Below are positions 9,222 to 18,413 of a DNA stretch of 64,000 nt, one piece after another. The position numbers and the translations under genes are program-made. Within the stretch, counting starts at the first letter, position 1, and each line of letters opens with the position of its first letter. The notes below the pieces were generated by a model. It did no database searches and was not told the origin of the DNA. It saw nothing but the letters and a program-made list of their open reading frames with translations. This DNA is from Eutrophocola sp965661105 (lineage in GTDB: Bacteria > Pseudomonadota > Gammaproteobacteria > Pseudomonadales > Pseudohongiellaceae), in NCBI GenBank assembly GCA_965661105.1, contig CBFICR010000009.1:5539-69538 (forward strand), written 5' to 3'.

Positions 9222-10817
9222 ATGCATTTAAATAGAACTATAAATAATACTCGCATCCCGGGGCTAATAAGTTTTAGCACAGCCTTTGCCCGCCCCTTTT
9301 TTTCTAATTTCCATTCCATCCTTTTGTTTACACTCTCCGGGGTTTGCACCTGTCATTTGGCTATCGCCCAGGAAAGTGACAATCTGGATTTTCTGATTTT
9401 CGAACCAGTATTAATCGAGACTCTGGAATCTGATAGTCAAACTGAAACTGATGCTGAAACTGTCAGCGAGATCAGCGTTAGAGAATTAACTTCTTTGCCC
9501 AAAGGTAATAACGCACTTAGTGCTTCAGAGTATTTGCTGAACCGTCTTGCCAAAGAAAATGAGAATCAAATCACCGTAGATGAAAGTTCTATTATTGCTT
9601 ATGAAGAATCCATCAAGGCATTGGAACTGGAAGGGGGGGCTTACGAGCCTGCACTGAGTCAGGAACTGATAGCTATCAGCAAACTCTACCAAAACCAGAA
9701 TGAGCATCAAAAAGCACTGGAGTACCTGGATAAGGCACTCCATGTGAACAGGGTTAATCTTGGTCTTTATAATCTGGACCAGGAGCAAATAGTTGAAGAA
9801 AAAATTCGCAGCCTCGTTGCTATTGGAGATTTACATGAAGCAGACCAGCAGCAGGAATATCTTTTCAGTCTGAAAAGGCGCAACTTTGGTGATACCAGTG
9901 TGAATATTCTGCCCGCACTGATTGATTATGCCGAATGGAATATTTTTGCTTTTGACTCAAGACTGGTTATGAACCCAGGACTTTCCTATGCAGCAGAATC
10001 CAGCACCTTCAGCGAATATAGGGTCAGCAATTCAATAGGCGAAGAAGATTTCAGGTTGGCAAGACTGGCAAATGCCCAGGTTATGTATAGAACTATTATT
10101 CAGATTTTACTGAAAAATTATGGTTTCAATGATCCAAGAATAGTGGAGATGGAAAAAAAACTGGCTTTAACAAACTATTTCTTCGCCACCAATCTGGGAG
10201 TCACGATGAATACTTTTGGTAGCAATAGTAATTCAGCCTCGCTAAATTCAGCTCCCGGCTTTTACGAAACATCTTCAAGAGTATCATCCAATTCAATGGG
10301 TTATCGTCATGGCAGACAGTCTCTGGAAAGGCGTCTTGAATATTTGTACAACATGGACAATGTGTCTCCAGAAGAAATTGCCAGGGCAAAAATTGAACTT
10401 GGCGACTGGCAGCTAACTTTCAAAAAGCGCACGGTTGCGTTGGATATCTATCAGGATGCTTATGATGAATTCAAGAATCAGGGTTTTGATCAGCAGCAAA
10501 TTGATGCTTTATTCAACCCGGCTTTGCCCCAGGCTATTCCGGAATTTATTTCCTACCGGTATAGCAGAGCGTCCCATAACATCCCTGACGATCAACCACT
10601 GGATTACCAGGGTTGGGTAGATGTTCAAATGACAATTAATCGTTTTGGCAAACCGCAAGACGTTACTGTTCTCGCTCTAAGCCCCGATACGCCTGAATTA
10701 CTTGAAGACCGCCTGCTACGATTCCTCAAGAGCTACACTACTTTTCGCCCCAGGTTTTCTAATGATGAGTTACGAACACAAGACACGCTCAAGACACGCT
10801 ATTATTACACCTATTGA
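9222..10817 (+). CDS. Secreted TPR protein with TonB-like C-terminal domain (paralogue 2)
   Basis: A 531-residue paralogue of the gene before it, starting 36 bases after that stop. It has a hydrophobic export segment (about residues 28-50, ending LAIAQ), an acidic linker, TPR-like helices (EPALSQELIAISKLYQNQN, HVNRVNLGLY, DYAEWNI) and a C-terminal TonB-like domain (YQGWVDVQMTI..., FRPRF, ending RYYYTY). Shared landmarks with paralogues 1 and 3 are R-V-N-x-G-L-Y, A/D-E/D-W-N-I, L-G-D-W and the R-Y-Y-Y-T/S-Y terminus, so the three arose by duplication. The close spacing suggests co-transcription with paralogue 1. The role is unknown; a periplasmic scaffold is a reasonable guess. Confidence 0.8.
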   Translation: MHLNRTINNTRIPGLISFSTAFARPFFSNFHSILLFTLSGVCTCHLAIAQESDNLDFLIFEPVLIETLESDSQTETDAETVSEISVRELTSLPKGNNALSASEYLLNRLAKENENQITVDESSIIAYEESIKALELEGGAYEPALSQELIAISKLYQNQNEHQKALEYLDKALHVNRVNLGLYNLDQEQIVEEKIRSLVAIGDLHEADQQQEYLFSLKRRNFGDTSVNILPALIDYAEWNIFAFDSRLVMNPGLSYAAESSTFSEYRVSNSIGEEDFRLARLANAQVMYRTIIQILLKNYGFNDPRIVEMEKKLALTNYFFATNLGVTMNTFGSNSNSASLNSAPGFYETSSRVSSNSMGYRHGRQSLERRLEYLYNMDNVSPEEIARAKIELGDWQLTFKKRTVALDIYQDAYDEFKNQGFDQQQIDALFNPALPQAIPEFISYRYSRASHNIPDDQPLDYQGWVDVQMTINRFGKPQDVTVLALSPDTPELLEDRLLRFLKSYTTFRPRFSNDELRTQDTLKTRYYYTY

Positions 10818-11170
10818 TTGTATCCCCTCTTTTCCAACTTACTTTTATTACAAATTCTTAAGCTCCTTACATTCCCAAATCGCAAACTTTTTCTAACTCA
10901 TTCTGATTTCAGCAAATACTTCTTTTTTATATTAGCCGTACGAATCTATTCGTTCTGTAGCACCGTTTTACCCTTAATTCCTCCATCACTTATTTTCCTG
11001 CACTGCTTCACATATTTTGCAAGCCGATGAAAACAAATATTCCCCTTTCCCGACTATTCTTAATATAATGCTCATCATATCTTTACATAATCTTAACAAT
11101 TGGTATTTTAATAATCATCTCTGTAATCACACTACTACAACAAAGCCAGAGTCTCCTGAGGTAAAACGGG
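10818..11170. other. A/T-rich gap between TPR paralogues 2 and 3
   Basis: About 350 bases, strongly A/T-rich with pyrimidine runs on the plus strand. Short frames here have no recognisable product. The gap probably gives paralogue 3 its own promoter; A/T-rich stretches at 11060-11125 are candidates but no clear -35/-10 pair stands out. Confidence 0.45.
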
Positions 11171-12547
11171 ATGAAAAAATCAGTTCAGAAGTTACATTTT
11201 TTTCTAGGCGCATGTTTCATACTGTCTCTGTCATCACTTACCAGTGTTATTGCAAAACCTGATACCCCGGTAATCGCTTTTCACCCTGTGCCCCTTTCCA
11301 GTGCTGTGAATACCGAAAATCACATGTGGCCTGATTTGGCTTTCTCAGCAAAAAAGGATGCATACTCGTATACCAACGACACCGCCCTGGAATCCCTGAA
11401 TACATCTATTGAACAGTACCGTGAAAACATCAGGGAAATTGAATATCGAGAAGGCCCTTTTAATGCCATGCTAAGTCAGCAGTTTGAATCAGTTGGTGAC
11501 TTACTTCATAAAACCTCGGATTTTGACGGTGCCATCGATGCCTATGAAAAGAGTTTGCATATTATTCGAGTCAATGAGGGGCTGTATGATGAAAAACAAT
11601 TTTCTGTTCTGGACAAACTGATTCAAAGCTATCTAACTGTAAAGAATATAGATAAGGCCCATGAACTACAGCAATCAATTTTACATTTGAAAAAGCGGGC
11701 ATATTCATCCGATGATTCAAAATATATTGAATCAATTCTTAATTGGGCAGACTGGAATATCAGTCTCTTAATGCGCGCAGACACAACATCCTATGCAACA
11801 AATCAATCTAATCAAATTAATCAATTATCCTTAAACCAGAACCTGGTTATAGCCCAGGAAAGTTATATAGAAGCTATCGAACTTATTCGAAGCTCTGAAG
11901 ATTATTCTGCTAAGGATCAGCTTATACATGCAGAAAAAAAATTAGCGGCAATAAATTACCTTGCCAACAATCAGTTAAGCTTTACTTCACAAAGTGAACT
12001 ATCCTCCTTTTCTCAGGAAAATATACAACAGGATAACAGACAAGAAATGGCTTATTTCTTCAACGGAAGTAGCGCACTAAAGCGTGCAATTGCCTATTCA
12101 CTGGAAAGTCCTGCGCCGGATTATCTGTTTATCGCTGAACAAATCATGGCTTTGGGAGACTGGTATTTGCTATTTGACAGACGAGCTGCAGCATTGGCGG
12201 TATATGAAGATGCTTTTGAAGTACTCGACGCGGTTCAGGCAGGAGAAGACGACATCAAACAAGTAATGACTCCAGGAATGCCTGTCATGGCGCCCGGTAT
12301 GCTAGGTAGCAACCTGACTGGATCCCAAAATCAGTACGCCGGTTATATTGATGTTGAATTTTCAGTAAGCAAATTTGGTATTGCCAGCCGTCCAGCAGTA
12401 ATTGGCGCATCAAATATGGATGATTCTCCAATATCAAAAACACTTATTAATAAAATTAGACGAGAAAAGTTTAGACCTTCATTTATTGATGGCTCTGCAT
12501 CCAGTACCGAAAACGTTAAATTACGATATTACTATTCTTACAATTAA
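11171..12547 (+). CDS. Secreted TPR protein with TonB-like C-terminal domain (paralogue 3)
   Basis: A 458-residue protein, the shortest and most divergent of the three. It has a clear signal peptide (about residues 1-28, ending SVIAKP), a TPR-like region (SQQFESVGDLLHKTSDFDG, HIIRVNEGLY, WADWNI, MALGDWYLLFDRR) and a C-terminal TonB-like domain (YAGYIDVEFSV, FRPSF, ending RYYYSYN). A GAGGTAAAACGGG stretch precedes the ATG. The gene is visibly more A/T-rich than paralogue 1. It ends 38 bases before a strong terminator. As with its paralogues, no function can be assigned; the terminal domain suggests contact with another envelope protein. Confidence 0.8.
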   Translation: MKKSVQKLHFFLGACFILSLSSLTSVIAKPDTPVIAFHPVPLSSAVNTENHMWPDLAFSAKKDAYSYTNDTALESLNTSIEQYRENIREIEYREGPFNAMLSQQFESVGDLLHKTSDFDGAIDAYEKSLHIIRVNEGLYDEKQFSVLDKLIQSYLTVKNIDKAHELQQSILHLKKRAYSSDDSKYIESILNWADWNISLLMRADTTSYATNQSNQINQLSLNQNLVIAQESYIEAIELIRSSEDYSAKDQLIHAEKKLAAINYLANNQLSFTSQSELSSFSQENIQQDNRQEMAYFFNGSSALKRAIAYSLESPAPDYLFIAEQIMALGDWYLLFDRRAAALAVYEDAFEVLDAVQAGEDDIKQVMTPGMPVMAPGMLGSNLTGSQNQYAGYIDVEFSVSKFGIASRPAVIGASNMDDSPISKTLINKIRREKFRPSFIDGSASSTENVKLRYYYSYN

Positions 12548-12585
12548 CGATCATTTTTTAATTGTTAACTTCCAAAAAAACACAA

Positions 12586-12615
12586 AAAAAGGCCGGATAA
12601 ATATCCGGCCTTTTT
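12586..12615. terminator. Bidirectional rho-independent terminator
   Basis: GGCCGGAT (12591-12598) pairs with ATCCGGCC (12603-12610) around a four-base loop. Flanking A5 and T5 extend the stem and give a U tract in both directions. It sits between the convergent TPR paralogue 3 and the molybdenum hydroxylase large subunit and can serve both. Confidence 0.93.
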
Positions 12616-12649
12616 CTTTTTTGGATAATTTGAACTACGTTATTACTAC

Positions 12650-15001
12650 TTATACCAGCTTATAACCTAATTCAAATAACGGCATTTTCCTGATGCGATC
12701 ACCGGTAGCGTTATAGATTGCATTGGTGACAGCTGCCAGTACTGGCGGCATGGAAGGCTCACCACCACCTGTTGGAGAAAACTCCTCTGGCTCAAGGAAA
12801 GATACTTCCAGTTCAGGCGCCTGTGGCATTCTTAGCAGCGGATACTGATGGAAGTTCTGCTGCTGGATAATGCCATTTTCAAACGTGATCTTGGCATTAA
12901 ACAACTGACTGATACCATCAATGATTCCACCTTCCATCTGGTTTTCGGCACCACTAAGGTTATGAATGAAACCAAAGTCACCCACTGCCCAGACCTTGTG
13001 TATTTTCACTTCTTTATTGGCATTAACAGAGACATCAGCAACCTGAGCCACGTAGCCGCTATGGCAGAAGTAGAAAGACAGGCCCTTTGCACGACCTGGC
13101 TCACTGGCACCCTGTTCATAGCCGGAAATTCTGGCTACTTCGCTGATGACATTGGCAGCTCTGCCGGTATGCATGGACTGTGGATTTTCCGGATTCGCCA
13201 GACGTGGCTCACCAAGAGTATCCAGCAGGAAGTTAACATGGCTTTTACCTGAAGCAACCGCCAGCTCATGCATGAATCCCTGGAAACTAAAGGCAAAAGC
13301 ATTGGATGCTGGTGCACGCATTGGACCAGTAGGAATAGCATTGTGAAACATGGTCTGTGAAAGTTTCACATTATCAATGACGTCTTTGGGGAAAACATTT
13401 GGGTTGAGATCGGCACTGGTCATCGGCGCACGATCATTACCGGTTGAGGTAAAGAAGTGATCCTGCCAAGCCGTCAGGTTACCCACTGAATCCAGACCTG
13501 CTGTGTAGGAGTGAAAACCACCTGGGCGGAAGTAATCACCGCTCATATCATCTTCACGTGTCCACTGCAGCAATACAGGACGGCCTTCCATTTTGCGAGC
13601 TATGGCGACGACTTCAAATACGTAATCGTTAGCCAGCTTTCTGCCGAAACCACCACCAATTCGGGTTTGATGCAGGACGACTCGCTGCGCAGCTTCTTCA
13701 GCTGGAATGCCGAGTAATACTGCAGAACCTGACTCACCACTTTGTGGAATCTGCGCAGGTGCCCAGATTTCAACATTGCCATTCTGGTACAACGCGGTAC
13801 AGGTTTCCGGTTCAAGCTGGGCATGGCTGACATAGGGATATTCATAGAACCCGGACACAACAGTCGCCGCATTTTGCAGGACAGCGTCAGCATCACCTTT
13901 GCTGGCCGGTGAAGTAGTAGGACCATTAGGGCCGAAGGAAGTCGACATTAATGGCTCACCCTCTTCGTCTTTCATGGCATAGGCACGCTCTACAATGTCA
14001 CTCCAGCTGGAGACTTCTGCATTGCTGAGATCCCATTCAATTTCAAGCTCGCGCTTGGCCTTGATTGCGGCCCATGTAGATTCAGCGACAATTGCAACAC
14101 CGCTGAACATATCACCACCACCAGGGTTGAACATTTTGGGATTGCCAAATTCATCCAGGATGAACGCATCAACTACACCATTGAGTGACTTGATATGCGC
14201 TTCATTAAAAGATAAAGCCTTACCACCGATCTGTGGACATTTTGTATAGGAGGCGAACAGCATGCCTTCCAATCGGGTATCTGCACCAAACAGAGGTTTA
14301 CCAGTAACGATGTCAAGGTTATCAACGCCGGTAAAACGTTTTCCCATCAGGGTAAACTGATCCTTGGTTTTAAGGGTCAGAGTAGCGGGATCTGGTACTG
14401 GCATGGTTGCAGCCAGTTCGGCGAACTCACCATAGCCCCATTCGCGGCCAGACGTTGCATGGACTACCTTGGTGTTGCTGGTAGTCAATTCTGCCAGCGG
14501 AATATTCAGTTGTTGTGCAGCCGCCGCCAGGATCATCGCCTTGCCAGTAGCACCGGCCTGACGCATGGCCATCCAGTTCATTGGCGTAGAAAGCGATCCA
14601 CCGGCAAACTGTGCACCATATTTAGACGCATCAATGTCAGCCTGCACGACGTCAACATCTTCCCAGGCGCAATCCAGTTCATCAGCAATAATCAATGGCA
14701 GGCCGGTTTTGATACCCTGGCCACATTCCGGATTCTTGGAGAAAATATTGATTCGGCCATTCGGCTGTATCTGCACATAAGGGCTCAGTGTGCTGGTTTC
14801 ATCTGCTGCTGCAGACTGGGCTTTCGCCTTGTTGGAGCCTGTGCCCAACGCCAGGCCAATGACCAGTCCACCACCGGTAATACCTGAAACCTTGAAAAAC
14901 TGACGACGGGAAAGCTCAGGGATTTCCAGCTTCGGTGTGGCCGTTAAGTCCTGGAAAAAGCCAGGTAATTCTGGAGAAAGATTGTCAGTTATCAGTTTCA
15001 T
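12650..15001 (-). CDS. Molybdopterin-binding aldehyde/isoquinoline oxidoreductase large subunit
   Basis: A 783-residue protein of the xanthine oxidase family, in the isoquinoline 1-oxidoreductase beta (IorB) group, where the molybdenum subunit is one chain carrying a Tat signal. The signal is at residues 31-62 (SRRQFFKVSG then a hydrophobic run). Family segments include NPECGQGIKTGLP, GGFGRKLANDYVFEVVAIA and a C-terminal GGGEPSMPPVLAAVTNAI, with Glu in GGGE close to the catalytic Glu position. It hydroxylates N-heterocycles or oxidises aldehydes with water as oxygen donor. It overlaps the start-side neighbour (the 2Fe-2S subunit) by four bases. Electrons usually go to a cytochrome c subunit, which is not present here. 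Periplasmic location is expected. Confidence 0.92.
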   Translation of the reverse strand: MKLITDNLSPELPGFFQDLTATPKLEIPELSRRQFFKVSGITGGGLVIGLALGTGSNKAKAQSAAADETSTLSPYVQIQPNGRINIFSKNPECGQGIKTGLPLIIADELDCAWEDVDVVQADIDASKYGAQFAGGSLSTPMNWMAMRQAGATGKAMILAAAAQQLNIPLAELTTSNTKVVHATSGREWGYGEFAELAATMPVPDPATLTLKTKDQFTLMGKRFTGVDNLDIVTGKPLFGADTRLEGMLFASYTKCPQIGGKALSFNEAHIKSLNGVVDAFILDEFGNPKMFNPGGGDMFSGVAIVAESTWAAIKAKRELEIEWDLSNAEVSSWSDIVERAYAMKDEEGEPLMSTSFGPNGPTTSPASKGDADAVLQNAATVVSGFYEYPYVSHAQLEPETCTALYQNGNVEIWAPAQIPQSGESGSAVLLGIPAEEAAQRVVLHQTRIGGGFGRKLANDYVFEVVAIARKMEGRPVLLQWTREDDMSGDYFRPGGFHSYTAGLDSVGNLTAWQDHFFTSTGNDRAPMTSADLNPNVFPKDVIDNVKLSQTMFHNAIPTGPMRAPASNAFAFSFQGFMHELAVASGKSHVNFLLDTLGEPRLANPENPQSMHTGRAANVISEVARISGYEQGASEPGRAKGLSFYFCHSGYVAQVADVSVNANKEVKIHKVWAVGDFGFIHNLSGAENQMEGGIIDGISQLFNAKITFENGIIQQQNFHQYPLLRMPQAPELEVSFLEPEEFSPTGGGEPSMPPVLAAVTNAIYNATGDRIRKMPLFELGYKLV

Positions 15002-15504
15002 GCTACTTCTCCTTTCTGCGCGGCATCATAGAAAGCAGTGCTGTTCATCCTGGCGGCAGCATCCTTGATAGCCTGACGTATTCTGGAGTAGGTAGCACAG
15101 CGGCAAATATTGCCAGACATGGCTGCATCAATATCGGCATCGCTGGGGTTCCTGTTATTGTTCAATAACGCTGTGGCGCTCATGATCTGGCCAGCCTGAC
15201 AGTAGCCACACTGGGGAACATCCAGTTCAACCCAGACTTCCTGAACCGGTGTCAACGTACCGTCTGCAGCAGCCAGACCTTCAATAGTCGTGATTTGCTG
15301 ATTTGTCAGGTTACCTACAGGTATCTGGCAGGAACGAACCGGTGCACCATTCATATGAACAGTACAGGCCCCACATTGGGCAATGCCACATCCATATTTG
15401 GTGCCAACCAGACCTAGCTCGTCACGCAGCACCCATAGCAGGGGCGTAGAGGGGTCGATCTCACCGATGTCCATTGTCTGACCGTTAATGTTTAAAGTTG
15501 CCAT
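14998..15504 (-). CDS. 2Fe-2S subunit of molybdenum hydroxylase (IorA type)
   Basis: A 168-residue ferredoxin-like subunit with two 2Fe-2S clusters. The plant-type cluster uses Cys39, Cys44, Cys47 and Cys59; the second, in the all-helical domain, uses Cys99, Cys102, Cys134 and Cys136 (CGYCQAGQ and CRC). It passes electrons from the molybdenum centre of the partner large subunit. A good AAGGGAATT ribosome site precedes the ATG, and the stop overlaps the large-subunit start (ATGA), so the two are translationally coupled. About 15 residues extend past the usual family end. There is no signal peptide, consistent with piggy-back Tat export with the large subunit. Confidence 0.93.
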   Translation of the reverse strand: MATLNINGQTMDIGEIDPSTPLLWVLRDELGLVGTKYGCGIAQCGACTVHMNGAPVRSCQIPVGNLTNQQITTIEGLAAADGTLTPVQEVWVELDVPQCGYCQAGQIMSATALLNNNRNPSDADIDAAMSGNICRCATYSRIRQAIKDAAARMNSTAFYDAAQKGEVA

Positions 15505-16110
15505 AACAATTCCCTTGAATTTATTAAGTTACGAAAAATAGTGTTTCTTAATTCTGTAAATTAACTTTTACGACATTGCCCGGCCAACTTCTCAACAGGA
15601 CCAGCTTCGTAAGCCGTTAATATTAATTAAAAAATGGGGTTCAAATTAAACCACTCATGGTCAAGAATCAAGCAGTATATAAGGCCTTAACCATCATCAT
15701 AAGACGTGGCTGGGCAGGCTGCTGCAATAAATGCTTGAAGTTGCTCGAAATTATAACGCAAGGCTTTTCCAATTACTCCAGGTTAGGTAGAAAAATTGTC
15801 TTGCTTGCAGTGTTCTCACGTCGTAAATAAATGCCGAATTACATAAACCTGCGACAAGCTTCGAACCGGCAAATAACAAGAGCCCTGTAACTGGCGAAAT
15901 ATTTCATTTTCATTTGCACCCGGATGAAGGATGGCTACTGGATATGCGCATTCACGCCAGACCCGGATTCATTATTGACCGCCTCATGATGGGGATTTGC
16001 AGGCCATTAGCGCCAATAATTCAGTCTCGAGAGTAAACTTTTTATTACACTCCACCCACACTATGAAATTTTACTATCAATAATAACAAGGCATTAAACA
16101 AGTGTGAGTG
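15505..16110. other. 606-base intergenic region between tag and the iorA-like gene
   Basis: This gap lies downstream of tag and upstream of the 2Fe-2S subunit gene, so it should hold the latter's promoter. One plus-strand stretch (15827-16033) is open for 69 codons and contains an in-frame ATG at 15944, but it lacks a ribosome site and I do not recognise the product. No hairpin terminator or repeat was seen. It may hold a decayed gene or a regulatory RNA; nothing proves either. Confidence 0.4.
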
Positions 16111-16698
16111 CTAACTTTTTTCTCTGGAAGGGTTTTGCAGCGCCTTGTGCCGAAAGCAGTCTACGGTATGGTCATTGACCATGCCCGTTGCCTGCATGTG
16201 TGAGTAGACTATGGTCGGCCCAACAAAACTGAAGCCTCTTTTTTTCAGGTCTTTGGAAATGGTTTCCGCCAGGGCAGTGCTGGCTGGCAACTCTCGCATA
16301 CTGGGCCATGCGTTTTGCAGGGGAACATGGTCTACAAAACCCCATATATATTTATTGAATGTGCCAAACTCTTCCCTGACCTTCAGGAAAGCCCTGGCAT
16401 TGGTAACAGCAGCATGAATTTTGAGCTTGTTGCGAATGATGCCCGGGTTTTGCATCAGCTCATCAATTTTAGCCTGGCTGTAGTTCGCCACCCTGTTGTA
16501 ATCAAAGGCATCAAACGCTTCACGAAAGGCCTCGCGTTTCTTGAGTATGGTTATCCAGCTCAAACCTGCCTGCATGCCTTCCAGGATAAGAAACTCAAAG
16601 AGTTTTTTATCAGAATGCACTGGCACCCCCCATTCGAAGTCATGATATTTTTGATAAACGGGGTCGTCACCCGCCCAGGCACAACGAGCTTTTGCCAA
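16111..16698 (-). CDS. tag: DNA-3-methyladenine glycosylase I
   Basis: A 195-residue protein of normal family length. Tag removes 3-methyladenine from alkylated DNA as the first step of base excision repair. The zinc 'snap' ligands are visible: Cys6, His19, His177 and Cys181 (NDHTVDCFRH). The YHDFEWGVPVHSD and EGMQAGLSWITIL segments are family signatures. The start is TTG, supported by a strong AAGGAGGG ribosome site five bases upstream and by the family-like residues directly after it. It lies 45 bases downstream of the multicopper oxidase gene on the same strand and may be co-transcribed with it. Confidence 0.96.
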   Translation of the reverse strand: MAKARCAWAGDDPVYQKYHDFEWGVPVHSDKKLFEFLILEGMQAGLSWITILKKREAFREAFDAFDYNRVANYSQAKIDELMQNPGIIRNKLKIHAAVTNARAFLKVREEFGTFNKYIWGFVDHVPLQNAWPSMRELPASTALAETISKDLKKRGFSFVGPTIVYSHMQATGMVNDHTVDCFRHKALQNPSREKS

Positions 16699-16743
16699 AA
16701 GAACCCTCCTTCAGGGAACTATCTGTCAGCTGGAATCTGTTTG

Positions 16744-18222
16744 TCAGGGACTTACCCTGAGTGTGCCCATCATACCAACTTCAGCGTGATCCAGAATATG
16801 GCAGTGATACATCCAGGTCCCGGGACGCTCATCAAAGCGTACTGCCAGTTTGAGCTCTGAATGCACCGGAATATCAACGGAGTCTTTCCATTGCAGGACG
16901 CGCTCATCATCAAGTACCTGAAAAAAGTATCCATGCAGGTGAAAGGGGTGATTAAAGTCAGTATCGTTGCGCACAGTCCAGACATGGGTTTCGCCAATTC
17001 TGGCTTCGAGCGGTTTTGAATTCCAGTAAGGAATACCGTTTATGCCCATTTCTACCGTATTGTCGTCGGGAAATGCGATGGTCAGATCAATCAGCAACTC
17101 TGTGGCCCCGGTTACATCAATCTGCTCAATGTGTCGAAGTTCACCAGGAATTGGTTCCGGCAGCACAGCGGGCTCATTCACCGTGATGATTTCCATCATC
17201 TCTTCGGAAAAGCGGTTAAAGGTACTGCCATAGCCGCGTTCTGTGGGATACCATTTCAACCAGTCCACGGTTCCCGGTTCATCCTGTGGTGTAAAGACAA
17301 AGTCGGTTCGCTCTGAGGGAACCAGCTTGATTTGATCCAGGGTTTCACTGCGTTCTGCCAGACCATTATCGCCGCCGAGCCTTATAAACGGTTGTCGATT
17401 ATGACGAATGGTGTAGTAACGCGTTCTTGCTGCATTGATCACACGCCAGCGCTGTTGCTTGCCTTTTCGCACTTTCAGGGTTGGCTTTACCTTGCCATTA
17501 ACGAGAAGCACACCGCCTTCGCGTCCGAACAAATCACTGAATGCTCCCCCGGCATCAGCTGGCAGGAACTGCCCCTCTTCATCAAGACTCATATCTGAAA
17601 AGACCAGCACCAGCTCATCACCAAATTCCTCAGGATCATTGGGATCTTCCACCACAAGCGCCCCATACATGCCCCAACCCACCTGGGCGGCAGAGTTAAT
17701 ATGCGGGTGGTACCAGTAGGTTCCGGCATCCCTTAGCACAAAGTCATAGGTAAACGTGCCACCGGCAGGCACCGGGTCCTGGGTAACGCCTGGGACACCA
17801 TCCATATTGTTGGGTACCCGCAAGCCATGCCAGTGAATACTGGTAGACTCGGGCAAATTGTTGCTGAAATGAATGATGACCCGATCACCCACTTTTGCCT
17901 TGATCAGAGGACCCGGCAGGGAACCGCCATAAGTCCATACCGGAGTGATTTTTCCCGGGATAATTTCCATGTCAGTAATTTTGGCTTCCAGATTAATTTC
18001 CAGAATATCGGGATCAGGATTGATATCCATCGGGATGGCCAGCGCGAGATCCTCATCCCAGCCTTCGGGCTGTGAAGTCTGGCTGGCTCGCAAGGGCTTG
18101 TTGCCAGTATCGGAAATTTGAGGAGTTTGGGAAGGGGAGGTACTTTCCTGGCTAACAGCACAAGCACCAAGCAAGAAAACGAGCAGGGTCGTACCCGAAA
18201 TAATTTTCAAGGATGAAATCAT
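16744..18222 (-). CDS. Multicopper oxidase lipoprotein
   Basis: A 492-residue three-domain multicopper oxidase with a lipobox (LLGAC, Cys21), so it is tethered to the envelope. All copper motifs are present: HWH (130-132), HPH (172-174), HPFHLH (425-430) and HCHILDHAEVGMM (473-485), giving the T1 ligands His425, Cys474, His479 and Met484 and the trinuclear cluster histidines. Such enzymes oxidise metals or phenols and reduce oxygen to water; the methionine-rich insert of CueO is not evident, so a cuprous oxidase role is not supported. The Ser/Thr/Gln-rich linker at residues 25-55 probably spans from the lipid anchor. The next gene, tag, follows after 45 bases. Confidence 0.93.
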   Translation of the reverse strand: MISSLKIISGTTLLVFLLGACAVSQESTSPSQTPQISDTGNKPLRASQTSQPEGWDEDLALAIPMDINPDPDILEINLEAKITDMEIIPGKITPVWTYGGSLPGPLIKAKVGDRVIIHFSNNLPESTSIHWHGLRVPNNMDGVPGVTQDPVPAGGTFTYDFVLRDAGTYWYHPHINSAAQVGWGMYGALVVEDPNDPEEFGDELVLVFSDMSLDEEGQFLPADAGGAFSDLFGREGGVLLVNGKVKPTLKVRKGKQQRWRVINAARTRYYTIRHNRQPFIRLGGDNGLAERSETLDQIKLVPSERTDFVFTPQDEPGTVDWLKWYPTERGYGSTFNRFSEEMMEIITVNEPAVLPEPIPGELRHIEQIDVTGATELLIDLTIAFPDDNTVEMGINGIPYWNSKPLEARIGETHVWTVRNDTDFNHPFHLHGYFFQVLDDERVLQWKDSVDIPVHSELKLAVRFDERPGTWMYHCHILDHAEVGMMGTLRVSP

Positions 18223-18413
18223 TGCTTATTTCCCGGCAAGTGGTGAGCGGCTTGTTGAAGTCTATAAGGCTTTGGGCTGCATCACTGGTTTTCTTATTGT
18301 TTTACTATTTATAGTTTTACTATCCGACGATCTTTACCCCACCATACTAGGCATAAACATACACCGCAGGCTTGATCTAACACAAACGCGGTCTGTTCTG
18401 TGGTCAGACGCCT

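Noticed and set aside
15827..16033. Open plus-strand stretch of 69 codons
   Set aside because: There is no start with a ribosome site at its head, the first ATG comes late (15944), and the translated part matches nothing I know. Kept only as a note on the gap.
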